59,340 bases of DNA, taken from assembly GCF_000878135.1 (NCBI RefSeq), contig NZ_JXQZ01000018.1:1-59340 (forward strand), in the 5' to 3' direction. Position 1 is the first letter of the stretch. Every line of letters begins with the position of its first letter. This document shows, one piece after another, positions 8,786 to 17,105 of the stretch. The notes beneath the pieces were generated by a model. That model did not search any database. It saw nothing but the letters and a program-made list of their open reading frames with translations, and had not been told where the DNA came from. Source of the stretch: Frigoribacterium sp. MEB024. GTDB lineage: Bacteria; Actinomycetota; Actinomycetes; Actinomycetales; Microbacteriaceae. Made by a program: the position numbers and the translations under genes.

Positions 8786-9954
8786 GGGCCCTGAGAGGAA
8801 CGACGAGCGAGAGCGTCCTCGTGACGCTCGGGCTCCTGGCGCTGGTCGCGACGCTGACCCCCCTCGGCGAGAGCACGGTCGCCGCCCTGGGCGTGCGGGT
8901 CGTCGGCGTCGCACTCGTCGTGGTGGCCGCGGCGCGGACGCGCGCGCCTCGACGCGGCGACGTGGCCTGGCTCGGAGGCCTGATGGCCTCGATCGCCCTC
9001 TACGTCGTCGTGGGCACCTTCTTCCACGGCCAATGGGTCGACGGGATCGTCACCCTCGCCTCGCTCGTGGTCGTCACCTCGGCTCTGCTGTTCGCCCTGC
9101 GGCGTCTCGATCCGGCGGTGTTCCTCACCGCCTGCCGTCGGGTCCTCACGGCGAGCGTCCTGGTCTCGCTCGCCCTGGGCGTGCTGACGCCCGACACCGC
9201 ACTCGAGATGGGCAGGCTCCGGGGTGCGTTCGAGAACGCGAACTCCACGGGTTTCGTGGCGCTGGCCCTCGGCACGCTGACCCTGCTGCGCCCGCGGGGC
9301 GCCTTCTCGACGGTGGTCGCCGTGGGTGGCGTCGCCGCGGCCCTGGCCTGGAGCGCCAGTCGCACGAGCGCCCTCGCGCTGCTGATCGTCGTCGTGATCG
9401 TCCTCATCGCGCGACGATCGGCGACCCTCGTGCTCTTCGCGTTCGTGGTCGCCGTCGGCGTGCTGTGCCTCTGGGCGTGGCAGCCCGAGGTGCAGACCGT
9501 GCTCGACGGTCTCCTGCGTGGCACCGACTCCCGCTCGGCGACGACCGACCTCGCCGTGGAGGTCTTCCGCCGCCGGCCCGAGATCGGCATCGGCATCGGC
9601 AACGAGCACGGCACCCATGTGAGCAGCCCGATCATGGCGTTCGTCCACGCCGGCCTCGCGGGCGCGATCGCGTTCGCCGGGATGGCGGCGGCCTTCGTGC
9701 TCCCGGCCGGCAGAGGCGGGTGGAGCTCGTGGACCGTCACGCTCGCGCTGCTCGTCCACAGCACCGGCGAGTCCTGGCTGCTGAGTCCGATCAGCCCGAT
9801 GCTGCTCGTCTCCCTCTGCGTCTGGCGCGGGGTCGTCGGGACCGACCCGGTGCTGCGTCGACGCGACCCCGAGCCGCCCGTGCCGGACCTCGCCCCGTCG
9901 ACCGCCCTCTGTCTCGTCCCGTCCGCCCCCTCCCGTTCGAAGGTGACCTCATGA
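8782..9954 (+). CDS. Wzy-like O-antigen/capsule polymerase
   Basis: 390 aa, about ten membrane segments. The phrases GAFENANSTGF, ASRTSALALL and RRPEIGIGIGNEHGTH match the conserved spots of the Wzy/WaaL family, where a large external loop carries the catalytic Arg and His residues. It should polymerise repeat units outside the membrane. Start ATG 8782 overlaps the flippase stop. An open frame continues upstream, but it is Arg-rich out-of-frame sequence of the flippase gene. Confidence 0.75.
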   Translation: MRALRGTTSESVLVTLGLLALVATLTPLGESTVAALGVRVVGVALVVVAAARTRAPRRGDVAWLGGLMASIALYVVVGTFFHGQWVDGIVTLASLVVVTSALLFALRRLDPAVFLTACRRVLTASVLVSLALGVLTPDTALEMGRLRGAFENANSTGFVALALGTLTLLRPRGAFSTVVAVGGVAAALAWSASRTSALALLIVVVIVLIARRSATLVLFAFVVAVGVLCLWAWQPEVQTVLDGLLRGTDSRSATTDLAVEVFRRRPEIGIGIGNEHGTHVSSPIMAFVHAGLAGAIAFAGMAAAFVLPAGRGGWSSWTVTLALLVHSTGESWLLSPISPMLLVSLCVWRGVVGTDPVLRRRDPEPPVPDLAPSTALCLVPSAPSRSKVTS

Positions 9955-11108
9955 CCCCCCTCTTCGCCGTCTTCGCACCGCACTTCCCGCCGGCCTCGGC
10001 CGGGGGCGGGCCGATCCGCAGCCTGGACGCCCAGACGGCCAGCATCCCCGACGGCACGAGGGTGTTGGTCCTCACCCGCGACCGGGACGTCGGCTCCATG
10101 ACGCGCCTCGACGTCCCCTCGGGCGAGTGGACCCGTCACGGCGACGTGCCCGTGTTCTTCGCCGACACGACGTCGGTGCCCGCCCTTCTGCGAGCCTTCG
10201 CGGCGGTCCGAGCCCGGCGTCCGGACTACGTGTGCCTGAACACGTTCTTCGGCGTGGCCCTGTCGCTCGCCCCGCGGCTGCTCGGTCGCGTCGGCTGGTG
10301 GCGTGGAGCGCGCATCGTGATCGCGCCCCGGGGTGAGTTCGGCAGCTGGGCCCTGGGCTCGAAGGCCGCGAAGAAGAAGGCCTTCATCGCCGCCTTCCGA
10401 CTGCTCGGTCTGCACCGTGGCGTCATCTGGCACGCCGCCACGCCCGACGAAGCCGACGACGTCCGCGCCGTCTGGGGCCCCACCGCCCAGGTCGTCGTCG
10501 ACACCCCTCGGTCCCCGCTGCCGGCGACCGCCCGACGAACGGCACCGGCGCCGGCACCGGTTCTGAGAGCGGTCAGCTACGGCCGCCTCACCCACCTCAA
10601 GGGCCTCGACCTGGTGCTGAGAGGGCTGGCCGGGCTGCCCACGGGCACCCGGCTGCACCTCGACGTGGTCGGCCCGCCCGAGGACGCCGCGTTCGTCTCC
10701 GAGTGCCGACGGTTGGCCGCCGACCTGCCCGCGGGCATCACGGTCGCCTTCACCGGGCTGCTCGACCACCACGACGTCCAGACGGCACTGTCCCGGTACC
10801 ACGTCGCGTTCATGGGCACCCTCGGCGAATCGTTCGGACACGCGTTGGCCGAGGTGCTGTCGGTCGGCTGCCCCCTGCTCGTCGCCGACACGACCCCGTG
10901 GACGAGCGCGATCGCGGGAGGCGCGGGCCTGGTGGTCCCGGACGTCACCGCGGACGCGTGGGCGGCCACGATCGCGCGGTTCGTCGCCCTCGACGAGGAC
11001 GCGCGCCTCGCCCTCCGCGAAGGAGCCGCCGACGCGTTCGAGCGGGCACAGGACGATGCCGCCCCGCATCTGTTCGAGCGCGTCCTCGCCGCGGACCGGC
11101 ACCGCTGA
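9951..11108 (+). CDS. Glycosyltransferase family 4 protein
   Basis: 385 aa GT-B fold. The N-terminus FAPHFPPASAGGGPIRSL carries the Gly-rich acceptor loop. IAPRGEFGSWAL in the middle and FMGTLGESFGHALAEVLSVG near the C-terminus form the EX7E-like donor site of GT4 enzymes. It should add a later sugar of the repeat unit in the cytoplasm; the sugar cannot be told. The start overlaps the polymerase stop (ATGA) with AAGGTGA upstream. It is the last gene of the operon. Confidence 0.82.
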   Translation: MTPLFAVFAPHFPPASAGGGPIRSLDAQTASIPDGTRVLVLTRDRDVGSMTRLDVPSGEWTRHGDVPVFFADTTSVPALLRAFAAVRARRPDYVCLNTFFGVALSLAPRLLGRVGWWRGARIVIAPRGEFGSWALGSKAAKKKAFIAAFRLLGLHRGVIWHAATPDEADDVRAVWGPTAQVVVDTPRSPLPATARRTAPAPAPVLRAVSYGRLTHLKGLDLVLRGLAGLPTGTRLHLDVVGPPEDAAFVSECRRLAADLPAGITVAFTGLLDHHDVQTALSRYHVAFMGTLGESFGHALAEVLSVGCPLLVADTTPWTSAIAGGAGLVVPDVTADAWAATIARFVALDEDARLALREGAADAFERAQDDAAPHLFERVLAADRHR

Positions 11109-11156
11109 GGCATCGGGGCCACTCGCCCCCTCTCGCTCGCGTTCCCGTTCCCGTTC

Positions 11157-11197
11157 CGCACGACGGCCCGCCACATCACGTGGCGGGCCGTCGTGCG
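11157..11197. terminator. 18-bp perfect hairpin ending the polysaccharide operon
   Basis: The left arm 11157-11174 and right arm 11180-11197 pair perfectly around a 5-base loop. The hairpin lies between the converging glycosyltransferase and LCP genes and could serve both strands. Confidence 0.85.
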
Positions 11198-11212
11198 TCG
11201 GCGGCGCGCTGC

Positions 11213-11274
11213 CGGACGGCGAGACGTCGGGTCGCGAGGGGTCGGGTCGCGCGATGTCCGACGGCGAGACGTCG
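11213..11274. repeat. Short direct repeat between converging genes
   Basis: The phrase GACGGCGAGACGTCG occurs at 11215-11229 and again at 11260-11274, a 45-base step. Read on the minus strand in the frame that continues past the LCP stop, it encodes DVSPS twice. This may be decayed coding sequence of a formerly longer LCP tail or simple GC-rich repetition. Confidence 0.4.
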
Positions 11275-11313
11275 AGCAGTTCGACGTCGGCCGGTCGCCA
11301 GCCGACACGGAGG

Positions 11314-12516
11314 TCACTCGATGGCGGGCTCCGGCGCAGGAGGCGCGGTGAGGTACTCGCCGAGGGTGTCGTCCTGCAGGGCCTCGCGCAGCGGGTAGAG
11401 CGCCTCGACGTCGAGCTGGACGTACGACTGCCCGTCCGCGGCGACGCCTCCACCCGCCGTGGGCAGGGTGAAGGTCTGCACCGCCGACGGTGACAGCGAC
11501 CGGGAGCCCCACCCGATCTCGACCAGACGACCGAAGGTGAGTCCGGGGTCGACCGAGAGGTGCTCGGTGACGGCTCCGACGAAGTCCGACACGGTGGCCG
11601 GTGAGCTGAGCGTGCCCCGGTCGACGACGCCGTCGATCAGACCCCGCATGAACGCCTGCTGGTTGCGCACCCGCTGGTGGTCGGCGTCGGCGAACGGGTG
11701 ACGGGCCCGGACGAAGTCGAGGGCCTGCCGCCCGTCGAGGTGGTTCGGGCCGGCGACGAAGTCGTGCCCCTTGACCGTGAACGCCTTCTCGGAGACGACG
11801 TCGACCCCGCCGAGGGCGTCGGTCATGGCCTGGAACCCGGCGAAGTCGATCTCGGCCACGTGGTCGACCCGCACCTGCAGCAGTTGTTCGACGGTCTGCA
11901 CCGTCAGGGGGACGCCACCCCAGCTGTAGGCGGCGTTGATCTTCGCCATGCCGTGACCGGGCACGTCGACCCAGCTGTCCCGCATGATCGACATGACGTA
12001 CGCGGCCCGGCGGTCGGCGGGGAGGTGCACGAGCATCATCGAGTCGGAGCGACCCGCGGCCCCGGCCTCGCGGGTGTCGGAGCCGAGCAGGAGGACGTTC
12101 AAGGCCCCGGTCTCGTCGGCCACCGGGCGATCGACCTCGGCGGGGAAGGCCTGCTCGATGGTCGTCGTCCGGTCGCCGTAGGTCGAGGCGATGTGCCCCA
12201 GGTAGCCCGCGACGAACAACGCGCCGACGGTCGGCAGCCCCACGACGACACCGGTGATCCAGGCCGTGACCGCGATCCACCGGCGACGTCGGCGGCGCTG
12301 AGTCACGCCCGACTCGACCTGCTCACGCTGGCGCAGTTCACGCCGCGACCGGGGCTCGCCGAGACCGAGCGTCGCGAGACCGTCGTCGGGGTCGACCCCG
12401 TCGACCGGGGTCGGGCCCGAGCGCGTGACGGGGGCGGAGGCGGAGGGCGTCCCGAGCACGCGGCGGGTCGTGGTCGGGTCGCGGTCGTCGCCGGACGACG
12501 GGCTTCTCTCGGGCAT
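11314..12516 (-). CDS. LytR-CpsA-Psr (LCP) family polysaccharide-wall ligase
   Basis: 400 aa. An Arg-rich cytoplasmic N-terminus of about 80 residues precedes one membrane segment (ITGVVVGLPTVGALFVAGY). The external LCP domain has NVLLLGSDTR, GRSDSMMLVHL, SIMRDSWVDVPG, KINAAYSWGG and the Asp/Arg-rich DFVRARHPFADADHQR motif that binds the polyprenyl pyrophosphate. LCP enzymes move glycopolymers from undecaprenyl pyrophosphate to peptidoglycan. Lying tail to tail with the polysaccharide operon, this one likely attaches that polymer to the wall. AAGAGGA lies 5 bases before the ATG. The last codons contain the dispersed 9-mer in antisense. Confidence 0.88.
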   Translation of the reverse strand: MPERSPSSGDDRDPTTTRRVLGTPSASAPVTRSGPTPVDGVDPDDGLATLGLGEPRSRRELRQREQVESGVTQRRRRRRWIAVTAWITGVVVGLPTVGALFVAGYLGHIASTYGDRTTTIEQAFPAEVDRPVADETGALNVLLLGSDTREAGAAGRSDSMMLVHLPADRRAAYVMSIMRDSWVDVPGHGMAKINAAYSWGGVPLTVQTVEQLLQVRVDHVAEIDFAGFQAMTDALGGVDVVSEKAFTVKGHDFVAGPNHLDGRQALDFVRARHPFADADHQRVRNQQAFMRGLIDGVVDRGTLSSPATVSDFVGAVTEHLSVDPGLTFGRLVEIGWGSRSLSPSAVQTFTLPTAGGGVAADGQSYVQLDVEALYPLREALQDDTLGEYLTAPPAPEPAIE

Positions 12517-12524
12517 GGAATCCT

Positions 12525-12575
12525 CTTGATCATGAATGATTCCTCACATCATATTTCGCATGTCGTAGAACCTCA
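12525..12575 (-). promoter_or_regulatory. AT-rich promoter region of the LCP gene
   Basis: The segment around gaatgattcctcacatcata is clearly AT-rich against its surroundings, as at the other two polysaccharide promoters. The -10 on the minus strand could be within TATGAT or AATATG near 12550-12556. The box choice is uncertain. Confidence 0.4.
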
Positions 12576-12638
12576 AGGTGTCGCCCGTCCCCCCACGGGG
12601 TCCGTCCTCAGGACGACGACAACGACGGTGCCGATCCG

Positions 12639-12653
12639 TAGGCTGTGCGGGTG
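12639..12653 (+). promoter_or_regulatory. Leaderless promoter -10 box of the acetyltransferase gene
   Basis: TAGGCT at 12639-12644 is followed after 6 bases by GTG at 12651. This is the spacing at which transcription starts on the start codon itself in actinobacterial leaderless genes. Confidence 0.6.
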
Positions 12654-14042
12654 AGCACCCTCGACGACGACTACGACCTCCGCACGTCCGCGGCCGCGCT
12701 CGACACCGACGGGACGGACGTGGCCGATCCGGCGGCCGCCGCCGATCCCGCCACCGCCGCCACCGACGCCGACGCCGACGACGCGACTCCCCGCGCAGAC
12801 GCCGCGACCGCGGCGTGGATCGGTGCCGAATCGATGGGCTTCCACGGCGCCGTCGACGACACCGCCGCCCTGGGTCGTTCCGCGCGCCGCCTCGTCGCCG
12901 ACGGCCGACGCCTGACCGGCGTCCACCGTCGTGACCCGAACCCCGGCTCGCTCGACGAGCTGGGCTGGCCCGTGGCCACCTTCGCCTCGTTCGACAAGAC
13001 CCTGCACGTCGGCGGCGGGCGCCTGATCGAGGCCGACCTGATCGCCGGGGTCACCGTGCAGCCGACCCACCGCCGCCGGGGCATCCTGCGCCGCATGATC
13101 ACCGACGACCTCGCGCGGGCCAAGGCGGCCGGCACCGCCGTGGCGGCCCTGACCGCGAGCGAGGGCACCATCTACCGTCGCTTCGGCTTCGGGGTCGGCG
13201 TGCGCGAGCGCACGATCGAGGTCGACGCGCGTCGTGCGGGTGGTCTGCTGAGCGAGCCCGAGGGCAGCACCGAGCTGGTGACGACGGCGTCCCTGGCCGA
13301 GGTCGCCCCCGAGGTCTTCGCGCGGTTCCACGTCCGCAGCCCCGGCTCGATCGACCGCCACGAAGGCGCCTGGGACCACGCGCTCGGCCGCGAGCGCGCG
13401 GACGGCACGCCCGACCCGGCCGTCCGGGCCGCGGTGCACCGTGACGCGACCGGCACCGTCGACGGCTACGTCACGTACCGGGTCGAGTCGGTGGGCGGCG
13501 GCGAGGGCGCCACGGGCACGCAGACCCTCGTGGTCGTCGACCTCGTGGCCGCCTCGGACGACGCCTACCTCGGCCTCTGGCAGCTACTGCTCGCGGTCGA
13601 CCTGGTCTCGACGATCCGGTACCCGAACGCCCCGCAGCACGACCCGCTGCCCCATGCACTCGTCGACGGCCGTGCCCTGACCGTCCGCCACGACGAAGAC
13701 CACGTCTGGTTCCGCATCCTCGACCCCGTCACGGCCCTGCAGGCACGCCCCTGGGCGGCGGACGGCGTCGTCACCATCGCGATCGGCGACTCCCTGGGGC
13801 ACGCCGCCGGCACGTACCGCGTCACGAGCGAGGCCGGCGAGGCGACGGTGAAGAAGGCGGCCGTCCGCCGGGCCGACCTCGAACTCGACGTGGCCACGCT
13901 CGGCTCACTCTGGCTCGGCGGCTTCGACCCGGTCACGCTGGCCGCGGCAGGGCTCGTCCGCGAGCGTCGCAAGGGGGCCGTGCAGAAGCTCCGCGCGATG
14001 CTGCTGCCCGAGCGGCCCCTGCACGGCATCACGTACTTCTAG
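12651..14042 (+). CDS. Eis-like GNAT-fold N-acetyltransferase
   Basis: 463 aa. The first GNAT domain has the acetyl-CoA loop VQPTHRRRGILRRM and the phrase IYRRFGFGVGVRERTIEV, as in Eis (enhanced intracellular survival) proteins. A second GNAT-like part and an SCP2-like tail follow, and the chain ends in HGITYF. In Eis enzymes the free carboxylate of the final Phe is the catalytic base, and a terminal Phe is present here. Eis enzymes acetylate amines such as aminoglycosides; the natural substrate here is unknown. An Ala/Asp-rich extension of about 50 residues precedes the domain. Start GTG 12651 chosen from the promoter spacing. Confidence 0.8.
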   Translation: MSTLDDDYDLRTSAAALDTDGTDVADPAAAADPATAATDADADDATPRADAATAAWIGAESMGFHGAVDDTAALGRSARRLVADGRRLTGVHRRDPNPGSLDELGWPVATFASFDKTLHVGGGRLIEADLIAGVTVQPTHRRRGILRRMITDDLARAKAAGTAVAALTASEGTIYRRFGFGVGVRERTIEVDARRAGGLLSEPEGSTELVTTASLAEVAPEVFARFHVRSPGSIDRHEGAWDHALGRERADGTPDPAVRAAVHRDATGTVDGYVTYRVESVGGGEGATGTQTLVVVDLVAASDDAYLGLWQLLLAVDLVSTIRYPNAPQHDPLPHALVDGRALTVRHDEDHVWFRILDPVTALQARPWAADGVVTIAIGDSLGHAAGTYRVTSEAGEATVKKAAVRRADLELDVATLGSLWLGGFDPVTLAAAGLVRERRKGAVQKLRAMLLPERPLHGITYF

Positions 14043-14064
14043 GCGCGGCATCGGCCACGGGGCC

Positions 14065-14110
14065 GGGACGCAGGAGGCGCGGGTCACCCGACCCGCGCCT
14101 CCTGCGTCCC
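14065..14110. terminator. 20-bp perfect hairpin built from two inverted copies of the dispersed 9-mer
   Basis: Arms 14065-14084 and 14091-14110 are perfectly complementary around a 6-base loop. Each arm contains GGAGGCGCG or its complement. It lies between the converging acetyltransferase and beta-glucosidase genes and would end both transcripts. Confidence 0.85.
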
Positions 14111-14134
14111 CCGCGCCCTGCGCGCCGGTGGGAC

Positions 14135-15316
14135 CTACGCCCGAGCCAACCCGTTCGCGCGCGCGACCTCGCCGTACCAGCGGGCGCTCGGCTTGGGCGT
14201 GCGCTCGAAGGTCTCGCGGTCCCACCCGATCAGGCCGAACGTGGGGCGGAACCCACTGGCCCACTCGTAGTTGTCGAGCGCGCTCCAGTGCTGGTAGCCG
14301 AGCACCTCGATGCCCTCGTCGACGGTGTCGTGGACGTGCTCGAGCGCTCCCTGCGTGTAGGCGATGCGTCGAGTGTCGTCGGCGGTCGCGATGCCGTTCT
14401 CGGTGACCATGACGGGCACGTGGCCCGAGAGCTCCCAGGCGCTCCGGATGCCCTCGGCGGCGGCCGGCGGGTAGAACTCCCACCCCGTCAGCGTCGTCTC
14501 GAGCCCTTCGGCGACCGGACGCGGGCCCTCGGGCCCGACGAACGTCTGCGTGTAGGCCTGCACGCCGACGAAGTCGTCACCCGCCGCCATCTCGCTGTAC
14601 CAGTCGTCTCGGACGTAGCCGTACTCGCGCGTCGTCTCGGCGGCACCCGGCTCGTCGACGGCCTTGAACGCCTGGGTCGCGACGGTCCAGCCCGACTTGA
14701 TCTGCGGCAGCTGCGACAACACCTCGCGGCTGCGCTTGTGCGACGCGAGCAGGGCGTCCGCGACCTCGAGGTCGGGGTTCGGCAGGCCGTAGGCGACGAG
14801 GTTCGAGGCGTCCTCTCCCCCGGCCAGCATGGCGGCGATGTTCGGCTCGTTGATGGTGCACACGTACCGGACGCCCTCCGCGACGACCGGCAGCGCGAGC
14901 TCGGTGTACCGGGCGAACAGGTCGGCGGCGTTGGGCGCGCGCCAGAAGCCGTCGCGCTCGAACCAGCGGGGCACGGTGAAGTGCATCAGCGTGACGATCG
15001 GCTCGATGCCGAACTCGTGGCAGGTCTCGACCATGCGGCGGTAGTGGGCGACCTGCGCCTTGCTGACCATGCCGCGCTCGGGCTCGATGCGGGCCCACTC
15101 GATGCTGAAGCGGTAGCTGTTCAGGCCGAGCTCGGCGAGCAGCCGGATGTCGTCGCGGAACCTGTTGTAGCTGTCGGCCGCGTCACCGCTCGGCTCGACG
15201 ATGGTCGTGCCGGGGGCGTTCTCGTGCACCCACCAGTTGCTGTTGACGTTGTTGCCCTCGATCTGGTGGGCGGCGGTGGCGGCTCCCCACAGGAAGCCGT
15301 CGGGGAAGGTCAGCAC
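14135..15316 (-). CDS. Glycoside hydrolase family 1 beta-glucosidase
   Basis: 393 aa. The GH1 entry signature FPDGFLWGAATAAHQIEG is at the N-terminus. Acid/base Glu157 lies in CTINEPN, nucleophile Glu306 in VTENG, and the substrate-site phrase HWSALDNYEW at 343-352. It lacks a signal peptide, so it acts on imported beta-glucosides in the cytoplasm. It starts with GTG 34 bases after the ABC ATPase gene, with AAGGAA upstream, and is the last gene of the importer operon. The chain is some 50 residues shorter than typical GH1 enzymes of 440-470 aa, yet all catalytic parts are present. Confidence 0.92.
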   Translation of the reverse strand: MLTFPDGFLWGAATAAHQIEGNNVNSNWWVHENAPGTTIVEPSGDAADSYNRFRDDIRLLAELGLNSYRFSIEWARIEPERGMVSKAQVAHYRRMVETCHEFGIEPIVTLMHFTVPRWFERDGFWRAPNAADLFARYTELALPVVAEGVRYVCTINEPNIAAMLAGGEDASNLVAYGLPNPDLEVADALLASHKRSREVLSQLPQIKSGWTVATQAFKAVDEPGAAETTREYGYVRDDWYSEMAAGDDFVGVQAYTQTFVGPEGPRPVAEGLETTLTGWEFYPPAAAEGIRSAWELSGHVPVMVTENGIATADDTRRIAYTQGALEHVHDTVDEGIEVLGYQHWSALDNYEWASGFRPTFGLIGWDRETFERTPKPSARWYGEVARANGLARA

Positions 15317-15350
15317 AGGGTGGTTCCTTTCGGGTGGAGCGAGGGAGATG

Positions 15351-17105
15351 TCAGGAGGCGCGGTGCGACCGGCGCGGGTTCGGCACCGCGTCGAGCAGGG
15401 TCACCGTGTAGGGGTCGGTCGGCCGCTGCAGCACCTCGGCCGTGTGCCCCCGCTCGACCACGGCACCCTGGTTGAGCACCATGATGTCGTCGGTGATCAG
15501 CCGGGCACTGAGCAGGTCGTGGGTGATGTAGAGCATCGACACGCCCCACTGTTCGCGGAGGTCCTCGAGCAGCGCCAGCACGCCGGCCCGCAGCGAGACG
15601 TCGAGCATCGAGACGGGCTCGTCGGCGATGATCACCTGCGGGTCGCTCGCGAGCGCCCGGGCGATCACGACGCGTTGTCGCTGACCACCCGACAGCTGGT
15701 GCGGCAGCTTCGCCGCGAACTGCTCGACCGGCGTCAGACCGACCGTCTCGAGCAGCTCGAGCACCCGGCGCCGCGCCTCCTGGCCGGTCAGGCCGGTGTA
15801 GTTCACGACCGGGCGCGTCAGCGTGTACTCGACCGTGTGCAGCGGGTTCAGCGCGGCGTACGGGTCCTGGAAGACCATCTGCACGTCGCTGCGGAAGCTG
15901 CGGAGCGCGCGTCCCCGGAGCTTCGTCACGTCGGTGTCGCCGAACGAGACGCTGCCGCTGGTCGGCTTCTCGACGCCGGTGACGAGCTTGGCGATCGTGC
16001 TCTTGCCCGAGCCGCTCTGCCCGACGAGGGCGAGCGACTGACCCGGTTCGAGCGTGAACGACACGTCGCGGACGGCGCGCACGGGGTCGTCGCCCCGCCG
16101 AGGAGGCGCGTAGGTCTTGGTCACACCGTTCACGGTGATCGCGTGCTGCGCCGTGCGCTGGCCGCGCGTGGCGACGGTCGGCACCGAGGTCGTCGTGTCG
16201 ACGCGGCGGTCGCCCCGGGCCCGACGGACCGAACGGTCCTCGAAGCCGGGCAGCGAGACGACCTCGGCGCGCGGGTCGGCGTAGTGCGACAGCAGCATCT
16301 TCGTGTAGTCGTCCTGCGGGTCGGCGAGCACGTCGGCCGAGCGGCCGTCCTCGACGATGCGTCCCTCGTGCATCACGAGCACGCGCTGCGCCGACTCGAG
16401 CACGATGCCGAGGTCGTGGCTGATCAGCACGGCCGTGAAGCCCTCGCTCTGCTGCAGCGAGATGATCGTGTCCATCACGGCGTGCTGCACGAGCACGTCG
16501 AGGGCGGTGGTCGGCTCGTCGAAGACCATCAGCTGCGGCTCGAGCGACAGGGCGAGGGCGATCGAGACGCGCTGGCGCATGCCGCCGGACAGCTCTCCCG
16601 GGAACCGCGCGAGGACGCCCGGGTCGAGTTCGACCTTGGCGACCAGCTCGGCGGCGCGGGCGTGCCAGCGGTCGCGCGGCACGTGGCCGTGGGCCTTGAA
16701 CACGTCGACGAAGTGGTTGCGGATCGTGCGCACCGGGTTCAGCGCGTTCATTCCCGACTGCAGCACCATCGCGAAGCCACCCTGTCGCTGCTGACGCAGC
16801 GCCTCGGTGTCGAGGTCGCGGACGTCGGCGCCGTCGAACCAGATGCTGCCGCCGTTGGTCCGCGCCGGTGGCTTCTGCAACCGGGTCAGTGCGTAGCCGA
16901 GCGTCGACTTGCCCGAGCCGGATTCGCCGACCAGGCCGACGAACTCGCCCCGCTTCAGCCGGAACGACACGTGGTCGACGGCCTGCACCGGCTCCGCGCC
17001 GGCGCTCTCGTAGACGACGCTGAGGTCGCGGACGTCGAGCAACACGTCGTCGGAGGACGAGGGCGAGGAGGCGGTGGGCTGGTCGGTGAGGTCCGTGGCG
17101 GTCAC
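15351..17105 (-). CDS. Opp/Dpp-type ABC transporter, fused double ATPase
   Basis: 584 aa with two complete ATPase halves. The first has Walker A GESGSGKST at about 60-68, signature LSGGMRQRV and Walker B LMVFDEPT. The second has GQSGSGKST, LSGGQRQRV and VIIADEPV. The two halves correspond to DppD and DppF joined by a linker with an RRARGDRR stretch. It powers uptake with the two permeases upstream. GTG 17105 overlaps the permease stop (GTGA), and AAGGAGG 7 bases before it is part of the dispersed 9-mer. The gene ends R-A-S-stop, also formed by that 9-mer. Confidence 0.92.
   Translation of the reverse strand: MTATDLTDQPTASSPSSSDDVLLDVRDLSVVYESAGAEPVQAVDHVSFRLKRGEFVGLVGESGSGKSTLGYALTRLQKPPARTNGGSIWFDGADVRDLDTEALRQQRQGGFAMVLQSGMNALNPVRTIRNHFVDVFKAHGHVPRDRWHARAAELVAKVELDPGVLARFPGELSGGMRQRVSIALALSLEPQLMVFDEPTTALDVLVQHAVMDTIISLQQSEGFTAVLISHDLGIVLESAQRVLVMHEGRIVEDGRSADVLADPQDDYTKMLLSHYADPRAEVVSLPGFEDRSVRRARGDRRVDTTTSVPTVATRGQRTAQHAITVNGVTKTYAPPRRGDDPVRAVRDVSFTLEPGQSLALVGQSGSGKSTIAKLVTGVEKPTSGSVSFGDTDVTKLRGRALRSFRSDVQMVFQDPYAALNPLHTVEYTLTRPVVNYTGLTGQEARRRVLELLETVGLTPVEQFAAKLPHQLSGGQRQRVVIARALASDPQVIIADEPVSMLDVSLRAGVLALLEDLREQWGVSMLYITHDLLSARLITDDIMVLNQGAVVERGHTAEVLQRPTDPYTVTLLDAVPNPRRSHRAS

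Noticed and set aside
14073-14102. AGGAGG in the 9-mer being simply a Shine-Dalgarno sequence
   Set aside because: Most copies are intergenic hairpins or antisense within genes, with no start codon at a proper distance; only three act as ribosome sites.
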